Origin: Scatomonas sp963928055
GTDB taxonomy: Bacteria > Bacillota > Clostridia > Lachnospirales > Lachnospiraceae
Reading direction: 5' to 3'
Assembly: GCA_963928055.1 (NCBI GenBank)
Contig: CAWVDN010000004.1
Coordinates: forward strand, 1 to 64,000
DNA length: 64,000 nt
In this document: piece after piece, positions 7,498 to 15,142 of the stretch
How positions within the stretch are numbered: the first letter of the stretch is position 1
Layout: every line of letters begins with the position of its first letter
The notes under the pieces: model-generated
Told to the model about the DNA's origin: nothing
Seen by the model: only the letters and a program-made list of their open reading frames with translations
Databases searched by the model: none
Position numbers and translations under genes: made by a program

Positions 7498-7755
7498 TCA
7501 ACGCATTGAAATCATTGTATTGTGTTGACTCTTCGTTAGGAAGAAATAGACGCCCGTCGGGAAATAGACAATACTAAATAGGGCAAAGAGTAAATACTTC
7601 TCACCCTGAATTTTTACATATAATATCCACGCTCTCTTAATTGTTGCAAAGTGTTTTTCATGATTATTTAAAGCGTCATTTATAGCTTCATTTAAAGCTT
7701 CACTTATAGCATCACCTGATGCTCTAATCCTACACGCTGCTGCTATCTCATGCAT
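7498..7755 (-). CDS. Doubtful 85-residue hypothetical protein
   Basis: An open frame starting MHEIAAACRIRASGDAISEA, with an alanine/asparagine-rich amphipathic start and a hydrophobic C-terminal half (about residues 53-72). There is no good ribosome binding site before the ATG. Upstream codons in another frame (MIYRI) suggest the true start may be frameshifted. It is probably a decayed mobile-element gene; no family recognised. Confidence 0.25.
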   Translation of the reverse strand: MHEIAAACRIRASGDAISEALNEAINDALNNHEKHFATIKRAWILYVKIQGEKYLLFALFSIVYFPTGVYFFLTKSQHNTMISMR

Positions 7756-7848
7756 CGTATACGGTAAATCATTAGTACCGTGCTAGTTTCCTCGCCCCAT
7801 GAGATAATAACTCCAGAAAACTACAGGTTTTTTAAAGGAGTCAGCGCC

Positions 7849-8238
7849 ATGGATAAAATTACACATCAGGTCCGCACAGAGCACTGGACCAGGATCCTGA
7901 ATGAATGTATGAACAGCGGGATGTCAAAGACCGCCTGGTACCGGGCAAACGGTATCTCCAAGAAACAGTTCCTTTATTGGTAGCGCATCCTGCGCCGAGA
8001 AGCTTATGAAGCATCTCAGAATCCGCCCCTGCCTGCAGTTACAGAGACAGGACAATTGTCCGCCGTTCAGCAGTCGGTGTCTTTTGCGGAGATCAAACTT
8101 CCTGCTGTGTCATCAGACGCATCATCTGTTTTCCATCCGGATCTTGTGATCCGGAAAGGAAAACTTGTCCTGGAGATCTCGAATTCAGCCTCAGCAGAAC
8201 TGCTCTCCCGTATAGGAGGGATCCTCCATGCTGAATAA
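7849..8238 (+). pseudogene. IS66-family TnpA (Orf1) with internal amber stop
   Basis: The frame reads MDKITHQVRTEHWTRILNEC through SKTAWYRANGISKKQFLYW, then TAG (7981-7983), then RILRREAYEASQ and on to the end at 8238, overlapping the tnpB start. IS66 Orf1 proteins carry Gln after the YW pair (CAG), so TAG is a single C-to-T change. Without suppression the 129-residue protein is cut to 44 residues. Confidence 0.8.
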
Positions 8239-8416
8239 CGCATCTGGATTCCGGAAGGTTTACATTGCTGCCGGGTATACGGATCTGCGGCGTGGCATCC
8301 ATTGTGAAATTCAACTTCCAGCTGGACCCATACGAAAAGGATATATTCTTCCTGTTCTGCGGAAGACGCAATGACCGCATCAAAGGGCTTGTATGGGAAG
8401 GAGACGGGTTCCTTGA
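8228..8416 (+). pseudogene. IS66-family TnpB (Orf2), deleted and truncated
   Basis: ATG 8228 begins MLNNASGFRKVYIAAGYTDL followed by RRGI. The frame then shifts and continues as ASIVKFNFQLDPYEKDIFFL, then FCGRRNDRIKGLVWEGDGFL. Between them a normal TnpB has a few more residues; the change fits a 14-bp deletion between two GGCATC repeats. After GDGFL (about 8416) IS66 homology ends and unrelated sequence begins. No tnpC is present. Confidence 0.75.
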
Positions 8417-8783
8417 CTGGCTTAGTAAAACCGGATACTTTGGAATGGAGCGCGCAGATTCCCAAACACCAACAGCTCACGTTCAGGCAACCGCCAACGC
8501 ATCCCAGACCGCAGACAGAAAGCTCGGTGAAGTAAGTGTTATCGCCGGATACAAGGATGGTGATGTGCGGATAACGCTGACGGAAACGGTTTCTTCAAGC
8601 ACCGAATCATTTACCATAGGGAGCGTCTACACCGGGTATGCCACATACGAGCAGGACACCGTAACGACTGGCTCCGGCATTGTCGTGTTGATTATGACCG
8701 TCAACGGAACAAACAACACCGGGTATTACGATGGGGATTATTTTGATTCCACAGCCTACTGGGTAAAAGACAATGGGCCATAA
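8417..8783 (+). other. Open frame of unknown origin fused to the IS66 scrap
   Basis: The tnpB frame stays open to 8783 and encodes a polar, Thr/Ser/Gly-rich sequence (for example TVTTGSGIVVLIMTVNGTNN) with the composition of an extracellular beta-rich domain. I do not recognise it. It has no start of its own and is joined on the right to a truncated recombinase, so it is most likely a fragment of a surface or phage protein trapped between mobile-element pieces. Confidence 0.35.
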
Positions 8784-8904
8784 GGATTGGGAGGCAACCG
8801 CGTACTATATCCATCTGCTTCCGGAAAAACTGGTGAAATCAGCCGGGATTGACTGGGAAGCCATGAACGGCCTGATTCCGAGGGTAGAACTATGGGAAAA
8901 GTAA
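8773..8904 (+). pseudogene. C-terminal tail of a tyrosine recombinase
   Basis: The frame GHKDWEATAYYIHLLPEKLV through to RVELWEK is the end of a tyrosine recombinase, starting at the conserved LGHxxxxxTxxY region with the likely catalytic tyrosine (ATAYYIH). It ends at 8904, overlapping the next recombinase start by 13 bases. That tight coupling is typical of recombinase trios. Everything upstream of the last catalytic box is lost. Confidence 0.7.
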
Positions 8905-9929
8905 AAGACGAGCAGCTGTTCAGCCTGTTGAGGAATCTTCTCCTGATCTACCTGCCAAACCAGCGGCACGCCAGCAGCAATACCGTAAAAGCATACCGCA
9001 CTGCGTGGAACCAGCTTTTGAAATATATAGCGGGACAGAAAAAGATTCCCATGATGTCGGTTACATTTGGGATGATCCGTTATGAAATGGTAGTGGCATA
9101 CCTGGACTGGCTTTCAGAAGAAAAAGGCGTAGGCCCTGCTACCCGGAATAACAGACTGGCCGCCATACGAGCATTTATTACTTACGCTTCTGCCTGCAAG
9201 CCGGAGTATATCAGTTTGTCCAGTGAACTGGCAGCGATTAAGATTCAGAAAAAGGAGCGTTTCCGGGAGGTGGACTATATGTCCGAAGCTGCGGTCAAGG
9301 CTCTGTTTGCGGCACCTGATACTCGCACAAAAATGGGACTGCGGGATCAATTCCTGATGATCTTTCTTTATGACACAGGCGCAAGGATTCAGGAGGCCCT
9401 GGATGTGAAAATCTGTGATCTGCGGATTGACAAAACACCAACTGTGACGCTTCATGGAAAGGGCGGCAAGATCCGGGTAGTCCCCTTGATGAAGGATACG
9501 GTACAACATCTGGATAACTACATGGGTGCATTTCATAAAGGAGAAAGTGCCTTTTCAACAGAATGGCTTTTTTATGTAGAGCGAAAAGGTTCCCGCAGCG
9601 CAATGTGTGATGATACGGCAAGGCTCCGCATCCAAAAGTATGCGGAACTGGCAAGGGAAACCTGCCCCGATGTGCCGGAACGGGTTCATCCTCATCTGTG
9701 GAGGCACACCAGGGCCATGCACTTATACCAGCATGGAATGGATTTGACAATGATTTCCCAGTGGCTGGGGCACAAACAAGTTGAAACAACGTTGATCTAC
9801 GCTTACGCGGATACGGAAGCCAAGCGGAAAGCGATTGAAAAAGCCATGGGGGCAGGCCTTGCCGATGCGGAATCAGTGAATTACACGGTTAGCGATGAAG
9901 ATATGCTAAGACGGCTCTACGGTCTGTGA
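8892..9929 (+). CDS. Tyrosine recombinase, last member of a recombinase trio
   Basis: A 345-residue site-specific integrase. The N-terminal SAM-like core-binding domain (about residues 10-110) is followed by a catalytic domain with Arg in DTGARIQEAL, HLWRH (HxxR box) and GHKQVETTLIYAY, with His and the nucleophilic Tyr. All catalytic residues appear present. It overlaps the tail of a second recombinase, so it is the surviving third gene of a trio (RIT-like or Tn554-like). Downstream repeats of TTATCCCGAAT (9942-10073) look like the binding sites or end of its element. Confidence 0.88.
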   Translation: MGKVKDEQLFSLLRNLLLIYLPNQRHASSNTVKAYRTAWNQLLKYIAGQKKIPMMSVTFGMIRYEMVVAYLDWLSEEKGVGPATRNNRLAAIRAFITYASACKPEYISLSSELAAIKIQKKERFREVDYMSEAAVKALFAAPDTRTKMGLRDQFLMIFLYDTGARIQEALDVKICDLRIDKTPTVTLHGKGGKIRVVPLMKDTVQHLDNYMGAFHKGESAFSTEWLFYVERKGSRSAMCDDTARLRIQKYAELARETCPDVPERVHPHLWRHTRAMHLYQHGMDLTMISQWLGHKQVETTLIYAYADTEAKRKAIEKAMGAGLADAESVNYTVSDEDMLRRLYGL

Positions 9930-9941
9930 TGCAGGAAAAAA

Positions 9942-10073
9942 GATTATCCCGAATTTTAGGAATATATCGTTCCAATCCCAGCGGAAGTGTCTTAAAAGTA
10001 TGGAAAAGTTATCCCGAATCTTTTTATAAAAAGCTGGTGAATAAGCGGTTTTTTCTGAAGATTCGGGATAATC
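9942..10073. repeat. Three TTATCCCGAAT repeats (two direct, one inverted)
   Basis: GATTATCCCGAAT (9942-9954), GTTATCCCGAATC (10008-10020) and, inverted, GATTCGGGATAATC (10060-10073). They start 13 bp after the recombinase stop. The arrangement fits recombinase binding sites at the right end of the element. No matching left end was found in the window. Confidence 0.75.
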
Positions 10074-10152
10074 CAACTTTCGGTATAACCGTCTTGCTTT
10101 TGTTCGTTTTTACGTATATAATAACTTGTAAGACTAAAATGAGAGGTATGGC

Positions 10153-10350
10153 ATGTTTGAATACATATCAGTAAAGGATGCTGCTGCAGAATGGAATATA
10201 TCTGAAAGACGTGTCCAAAAACTATGTGAAGGCAACAGGATAGAAGGTGTCATACGTTTTGGACATTCCTGGATGATTCCCAGGAAGGCTCAGAAGCCTT
10301 CTGATTTAAGAAAAAAGCGCAAGGAAAGGAGCGAGAATCCTCATGTATAA
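10153..10350 (+). CDS. Small helix-turn-helix (excisionase-like) protein
   Basis: A 65-residue protein. Residues 3-52 form a MerR/excisionase-type winged helix (YISVKDAAAEWNISERRVQK, then a GVIRFGHSWMIP wing), and the tail is basic. It overlaps the following LysR gene by eight bases and so is probably co-transcribed. In Clostridia such proteins occur both in mobile elements and beside regulators. It may be a leftover of the recombinase element or a co-regulator of the redox cluster. Confidence 0.72.
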   Translation: MFEYISVKDAAAEWNISERRVQKLCEGNRIEGVIRFGHSWMIPRKAQKPSDLRKKRKERSENPHV

Positions 10351-11242
10351 TCCACAATTAGAAACTTTCCTGTGCGTCGTGGAATGTGGCAGCTTCAATA
10401 AAGCTGCGGAAAAGCTATATATTTCCCCTCCGGCGGTAATTAAGCAGATCAATCTCCTGGAAGAAAGCCTGGACTTACAGTTATTTATCCGCACACATCG
10501 GGGATTACAAATCACAGAAGCGGGGAAATCTCTGGCACAGGACGCAAAATATATCATCCAATATTGCAAAGACTCGGTAACGCGGGCCCAAAATGCCATG
10601 AAACAGAGCGAGGACATCATCCGCATTGGTACTTCCCCTATGACACCGGCTCAGGTATTGGTAGACCTTTGGCCCAAACTGCAGGAAGATTGTCCCGGCA
10701 TCAAATTCCAGTTGGTTCCTTTTGACAATACCCCGGAAAATGCCAAGGAGATTCTGGCCAACCTTGGGCAGAACATTGATGTGGTAGCAGGTATCTTTGA
10801 TGAGACGATGTTGAGCCTGCGCCGCTGTGCCGGATTGGAGATTTCAAGGGAACCTATCTGTGTGGCTGTGTCTGTCCATCATCGGTTAGCTGGGAAAGAT
10901 AAGCTGACGATCCGGGATCTATATGGCGAAAAACTGATGCTCATGCGACGGGAGTGGAGCCATTATGTGGACTTGCTGCGGGACGATTTGTGGAAAAATC
11001 ACCCGCAGATTCAGATTGTGGACTTTGATTTTTACGATGTCAACGCATTCAACCAATGCGAAAATAATAACTGTGTGCTGATGGCAGTACCCAAATGGCA
11101 GTATGTCCACCCGCTTTTGAAGATTCTTCCGGTGGATTGGAACTACACCATCCCCTATGGCCTGCTCCATTCTCCCTCACCGTCCCCTGTGGTGAAGCAG
11201 TTTCTGCGGGCGGTGCAGAAGGCGACAGAACAAAACAAGTAA
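10343..11242 (+). CDS. LysR-family transcriptional regulator of the redox/esterase cluster
   Basis: A 299-residue LysR-type regulator: N-terminal winged helix (residues 1-62, with the CGSFNKAAEKLYISPPAVIK helix-turn-helix) and a C-terminal substrate-binding domain (about 90-290). It is the first gene before three operons whose promoters share a conserved element centred about 64 bp upstream of the predicted start site, the usual position of a LysR recognition site. I infer that it activates these operons. A hairpin with eight T residues (11273-11302) ends its transcript inside the first of those promoters. Confidence 0.88.
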   Translation: MYNPQLETFLCVVECGSFNKAAEKLYISPPAVIKQINLLEESLDLQLFIRTHRGLQITEAGKSLAQDAKYIIQYCKDSVTRAQNAMKQSEDIIRIGTSPMTPAQVLVDLWPKLQEDCPGIKFQLVPFDNTPENAKEILANLGQNIDVVAGIFDETMLSLRRCAGLEISREPICVAVSVHHRLAGKDKLTIRDLYGEKLMLMRREWSHYVDLLRDDLWKNHPQIQIVDFDFYDVNAFNQCENNNCVLMAVPKWQYVHPLLKILPVDWNYTIPYGLLHSPSPSPVVKQFLRAVQKATEQNK

Positions 11243-11307
11243 TAACCTAAAGGTAAATAGTGCATAACGAATCGAGACTTCTGCGGAGGTCTCGTTTTTT
11301 TTATAAT
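11241..11307 (+). promoter_or_regulatory. Promoter A with LysR-type box (first redox operon)
   Basis: Weak -35 TTCTGC (11279-11284), 17-bp spacer, -10 TATAAT (11302-11307). The inverted repeat ACCTAAAGGT (11245-11254) is centred 52.5 bp before the -10 hexamer and is followed by TGCATAACGAATCGAGACTTCTG. The same block recurs at 18004 and 23193 with identical spacing. Confidence 0.8.
11273..11302 (+). terminator. Terminator of the lysR transcript overlapping promoter A
   Basis: CGAGAC and GTCTCG pair over six bases around a 10-nt loop and are followed by eight T residues. The -35 hexamer of promoter A lies in the loop and the -10 begins at the end of the T-run. Promoters B and C lack this hairpin. 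Confidence 0.65.
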
Positions 11308-11340
11308 GAAATCAGAAAAGAAAGAGAGGAAGGTGACACG

Positions 11341-12393
11341 ATGAAGGCGCAGGGGATTCTGGCCATTGCGTTTTGCCTGCTGCTTTGCCTGGCAGGATGT
11401 GCAGACCGTGAACAGACAGAGACAGCTTCTTCCGGGGAATCTCTTATTGTCGATGATACCGCCCCTGAAGATCATTCGGATTTCCTGCAAGAACCGGACA
11501 GTTCTGCGCCATCGGATCAAATGGCAGAGCCGTTTACAGCTGCTACTTCCATTCAGGATGTGATCGACAATTCGGTTTTCGCAGGATATGGACGGCTGCT
11601 CTTTCCTGTGGAGGACTGGTATATGAGCGGCAGTACCCTTGGAGATTTGCAGCTGACCTGGTACAACAACATCGACCCGGAGGAAACTGTGGAGATCGTC
11701 AATACCCTGTGGCAGAGAGCCAATGCCGGCGAAACTGTTTTCTACGACATCTATACGGAGGAAGAAAAAGCAGAAGATCCTGCCAAAGAAGATACCGGGC
11801 TGTTCTTTTTCCGCGGAGACCCCGGAGCAAAATTTGCCGTGTGCAATGCAGGAGGCGGTTTTGCCTATGTGGGAGCCATGCAGGACAGCTTTCCCCATGC
11901 GCTGGAATTATCCAGGAGAGGTTATAACGCCTTCGCCCTGATTTACCGTCCCGGAGCTCAGACTGCATGTGAAGATTTAGCTCGTGCCATCAGCTTTATA
12001 TTTGAACACGCAGAGGAACTGGAAGTTGACACTGACTGTTATTCTCTCTGGGGTGGTTCAGCCGGAGGCCGCATGGCGGCCTGGCTGGGTTCTTACGGTC
12101 CGGCGGCATTTGGCGGAGACGGGCTTCCACAGCCGGGTGCGGTCGTGATGCAGTATACCGGCCACAGTGATTATACAGAAAACGACCCGCCCACTTTCGC
12201 CTGTGTGGGAGAAAACGATGGCATCGCAAACTGGCACACCATGCAGCGCCGCCTGGACGCCATGATCGCTCTGGGTATCCCCACCGAATTTCATCACTAT
12301 CCCGGCTTGCCTCATGGCTTCGGTCTTGGAACCGACACAGTGGCGGAAGGCTGGCTGGATGAAGCCGTTACCTTTTGGGAAGCGCAAATGTAG
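11341..12393 (+). CDS. Secreted alpha/beta-hydrolase (esterase) lipoprotein
   Basis: A 350-residue predicted lipoprotein: signal peptide with lipobox LAGC (Cys about residue 20), an acidic linker (about 25-65), then an alpha/beta-hydrolase domain. Catalytic features are the GGSAGGRMA nucleophile elbow, an Asp in ENDGIAN and the His in LPHGFG. It resembles the BD-FAE/acetyl-esterase group, suggesting de-esterification of an external substrate at the cell surface. The start at 11341 follows GAGAGGAAGGTG and is the first gene of operon A. Two more lipoprotein hydrolases lie in this cluster (15143, 25468). Confidence 0.82.
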   Translation: MKAQGILAIAFCLLLCLAGCADREQTETASSGESLIVDDTAPEDHSDFLQEPDSSAPSDQMAEPFTAATSIQDVIDNSVFAGYGRLLFPVEDWYMSGSTLGDLQLTWYNNIDPEETVEIVNTLWQRANAGETVFYDIYTEEEKAEDPAKEDTGLFFFRGDPGAKFAVCNAGGGFAYVGAMQDSFPHALELSRRGYNAFALIYRPGAQTACEDLARAISFIFEHAEELEVDTDCYSLWGGSAGGRMAAWLGSYGPAAFGGDGLPQPGAVVMQYTGHSDYTENDPPTFACVGENDGIANWHTMQRRLDAMIALGIPTEFHHYPGLPHGFGLGTDTVAEGWLDEAVTFWEAQM

Positions 12394-12441
12394 CATCCTG
12401 TTGATAGAACATAAAACCTCGTACAGAAAGGAAGCATTGTT

Positions 12442-13608
12442 ATGAACAACTTTATTTTTCAAAACGCCACGAAGGTTTATTTCGGCAAAGGCTGTGTAAA
12501 AGAGTATCTGGCCTGCCTGACGAAAAACGCCAATACCATTTTGCTCGCTTATGGCGGCGGCAGCATCAAGAGAAATGGCGTCTATGATGAGATCACCGGC
12601 ATTCTGAAGGAAACGGGCAAGACCATTGTAGAGTTCTCCGGCATCATGTCTAACCCAACCTACGCTAAGGTGCAGGAGGGGGCGAAGCTGGCTCGCGAGA
12701 ACAACGCAGACATGATCCTGGCCGTGGGCGGCGGCAGCGCCATGGATTGCTGCAAGGCGGTTTCCCTGGCAGCCCGGTATGACGGCGATATTTGGGATGA
12801 TTTCTGGGCGAGGCCCGGCGTCATCGACTTTGAGCCCCTGCCCCTGGGCGTAGTGGTCACTGTAGCTGGTACCGGAAGCGAGTGCAACGGCGGAGCTGTG
12901 ATTACCAACGAGGGAAAAAAGGTAAAGACAGGCCGGGATTATCCGGCTCTTAACCCCCGTTTTGCCCTGATGGACCCCACCTATACATTCTCTGTACCGA
13001 AAAAGCAGATGGCTTCCGGCAGCTTCGACATCCTGAGCCACATCATGGAAACTTATTTCAGCGAGCCAAACGAGGACAATGTGTCCGATGACATTATGGA
13101 GGCGCTGATGAAGAGCGTTATCCGTAACCTGCGCATTGCGATGGAAAATCCGGAGGATTACACGGCCCGCTCTAACCTGATGTGGGATGCCACCATGGCA
13201 GAAAACCGGCTCATCAAGATGGGCAAAAAGTGTGACTTTGAGTGCCATAACATGGAGCACCAGCTTGGAGCCTATACGGACTGTAACCACGGCTGCGGAC
13301 TGGCGGTGATCCATCCGGTTTATTACCGCCACATTTATAAAGAAGGCCTGCCCAAGTTTGTCCGGTTTGCCGAGAATGTATGGGGTATCGCCCGCGACGG
13401 GAAAACAGACGAGGAACTGGCTCTGGCCGGTATTGACGCGCTGGCTGATTTTATCAAGGAACTGGGGCTGCCCACTACACTCAAGGAACTGGGCGCAGAC
13501 AAGGAGCAGCTTAAAGAAATCGCAGATTCCTGCGGTATCTCTCAGGGCAGCTATAAGCCCATGACCCATAAGGAAATTCTGGAAATTTTCCAAGAGTGTT
13601 ATGAATAA
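12442..13608 (+). CDS. Iron-containing alcohol dehydrogenase
   Basis: A 388-residue NAD(P)H-dependent alcohol/aldehyde oxidoreductase of the Fe-ADH family. The nucleotide-binding GGGS motifs are at about residue 35 and in LAVGGGSAMDCCKA. The metal-binding histidines are in DILSHIMETY and HNMEHQLGAYTDCNHGCGL, the group typical of butanol dehydrogenases (BdhA/YqhD type). Length is normal. It lies 48 nt after the esterase gene with an AAAGGAAG ribosome binding site and is probably part of operon A. It may reduce an aldehyde released from an esterified substrate; that role is inference. Confidence 0.92.
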   Translation: MNNFIFQNATKVYFGKGCVKEYLACLTKNANTILLAYGGGSIKRNGVYDEITGILKETGKTIVEFSGIMSNPTYAKVQEGAKLARENNADMILAVGGGSAMDCCKAVSLAARYDGDIWDDFWARPGVIDFEPLPLGVVVTVAGTGSECNGGAVITNEGKKVKTGRDYPALNPRFALMDPTYTFSVPKKQMASGSFDILSHIMETYFSEPNEDNVSDDIMEALMKSVIRNLRIAMENPEDYTARSNLMWDATMAENRLIKMGKKCDFECHNMEHQLGAYTDCNHGCGLAVIHPVYYRHIYKEGLPKFVRFAENVWGIARDGKTDEELALAGIDALADFIKELGLPTTLKELGADKEQLKEIADSCGISQGSYKPMTHKEILEIFQECYE

Positions 13609-13639
13609 AAAATATACCATCAAGAAAGGAACGATCCAT

Positions 13640-14338
13640 ATGAAAAAATTAACCGCTTTGTTTTTAAGCCTTGCAATGGTCCTGAGCCTGGCAGCCTGCG
13701 GCACCAGCTCATCCAATGAGACCAGTGCCCCGGAAACTTCTACCTCTACCGCTTCCAGCGAAACGCAGGAGCCGGAGGCGACGCCGGAATCCACAGAACC
13801 CGCAGAGTCCACGGAAGAACCTTCTTCCCAGCCGGAAACGGAGGATGAGGCAGGCGGGACTCTGGTGGTCTATTATTCGGCTACCGGAAACACCGAGCAG
13901 GTGGCAAACTATATTGCCGACATCACCGGTGGCGATTTGTTTGAACTGGAGCCGGTGGAGCCTTACACCAGCGATGATCTGGATTGGACCAATGATAACA
14001 GCCGTGTTTCCCAGGAATACTACGATGAAAGCCTGCGGGATGTAGAGCTGGTGGCGGATACCGTGGAAAATTGGGACAGCTACGATACGGTATTCATCGG
14101 TTATCCTATCTGGTGGGGCATTGCCGCCTGGCCGACGGACGGCTTTGTGGAGGCCAATGACTTTACCGGAAAGACCGTGATCCCCTTCTGCACCTCTTCC
14201 AGCTCTGGTCTGGGTGAAAGCGGGCAGCTGCTGGCGGAACTGGCTGGTACAGGAGACTGGCAGGAAGGGATGCGTTTCCGTTCCAGCGCCAGCGAAGCGG
14301 ATGTACAGGAGTGGATCGACAGCCTGAGCCTGTCCTGA
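13640..14338 (+). CDS. Flavodoxin-domain lipoprotein with intact FMN loop
   Basis: A 232-residue predicted lipoprotein. The signal peptide ends in LSLAAC, followed by a Ser/Thr/Glu/Pro-rich tether (about 55 residues) and a flavodoxin domain. The FMN phosphate loop YYSATGNTEQV is intact, and the IGYPIWWG segment, which stacks on the isoalloxazine ring, is present. A flavodoxin tethered outside the membrane is unusual, since flavodoxins are normally cytosolic electron carriers. The start is set at 13640 (AAAGGAACGATCC upstream); an in-frame ATG at 13601 would extend past the signal peptide. Confidence 0.85.
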   Translation: MKKLTALFLSLAMVLSLAACGTSSSNETSAPETSTSTASSETQEPEATPESTEPAESTEEPSSQPETEDEAGGTLVVYYSATGNTEQVANYIADITGGDLFELEPVEPYTSDDLDWTNDNSRVSQEYYDESLRDVELVADTVENWDSYDTVFIGYPIWWGIAAWPTDGFVEANDFTGKTVIPFCTSSSSGLGESGQLLAELAGTGDWQEGMRFRSSASEADVQEWIDSLSLS

Positions 14339-14357
14339 TGGATGAAAGGAGGACCCC

Positions 14358-15104
14358 ATGAAACGGATTTTACCATTACTCCTTACTGGGGCTCTGATCC
14401 TCAGCCTTGCTGCCTGCGGCAGTGAGGCCGGGGAGTCAGCCCAGAGTTCAAGTGCTGTGCCGCCTTCCTCTTCTTCACAGGCAGAAACCGAAACGGACTC
14501 TGCTGCGGAAACTTCTTCCTCCGATACAGAAGAAGCGGTGAGCCAGGTTTCCGACAGCAATATTCTGATCGCTTACTTTACCATGCCGGAAGATGTAGAT
14601 ACGGAAGGTGTGGACGCCATTGCCGGGGCCAGCATAGTGGTCAGTAATGGAGAGGTAATGGGCAATGTGGAATATATGGCCAGCGTCATTCAGGAAACGG
14701 TAGGCGGAGATCTGTTCCAGATTGAAACCGTACAGCAGTATCCTTTGGACCATGACCCATTGGTGGATCAGGCGGCAGAGGAACAGGATGAAGACGCCCG
14801 TCCGGAGTTGGCAACACACATTGAGAACCTTGAGCAGTACGACACGATTTTCCTGGGTTACCCCAACTGGTGGGGAGATATGCCTCAGGCGCTGTACACT
14901 TTTCTGGAAGAATATGACTTTTCCGGAAAGACCATTATTCCGTTTTGCCCCCACGGCTGCAGCGGCTTTTCCAGAACGGAAAGTACGATTGCCCAAATAC
15001 AGCCGGGGGCAACTGTCAGCGAAAACGGTCTGACCATTTCCCGCAACGACGTGGCAGATAGCCATGACCAGATTGCACAGTGGGCAGCTGGGCTTGGTCT
15101 CTGA
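14358..15104 (+). CDS. Flavodoxin-like lipoprotein with modified FMN loop
   Basis: A 248-residue predicted lipoprotein (lipobox LSLAAC, Cys20), with a Ser/Glu-rich tether to about residue 65 and then a flavodoxin-4-type domain (ILIAYFT, FLGYPNWWGDMP, SGKTIIPF). The usual T-x-T-G-N-T phosphate loop is replaced by a longer insert containing GVDAIAGASIVVSNGEVMGN (residues 84-103). The DAIAGAS core resembles the D-x-x-(S/T)-G-A-(S/T) motif that ApbE enzymes flavinylate in FMN_bind domains, and an ApbE gene lies in the same cluster. Covalent flavin is speculative. RBS AAAGGAGG. Confidence 0.82.
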   Translation: MKRILPLLLTGALILSLAACGSEAGESAQSSSAVPPSSSSQAETETDSAAETSSSDTEEAVSQVSDSNILIAYFTMPEDVDTEGVDAIAGASIVVSNGEVMGNVEYMASVIQETVGGDLFQIETVQQYPLDHDPLVDQAAEEQDEDARPELATHIENLEQYDTIFLGYPNWWGDMPQALYTFLEEYDFSGKTIIPFCPHGCSGFSRTESTIAQIQPGATVSENGLTISRNDVADSHDQIAQWAAGLGL

Positions 15105-15142
15105 CATCGAAAGCTGCGTATAAAAGAAGGGAGGTGCGCTGG

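Noticed and set aside
12058..13812. Long minus-strand frame opposite the alcohol dehydrogenase and flavodoxin genes
   Set aside because: It has no ribosome binding site or family resemblance and is antisense to well-supported genes; GC-rich codon usage creates such mirror frames. The same applies to 419-1942 (+) and 50102-52597 (-).
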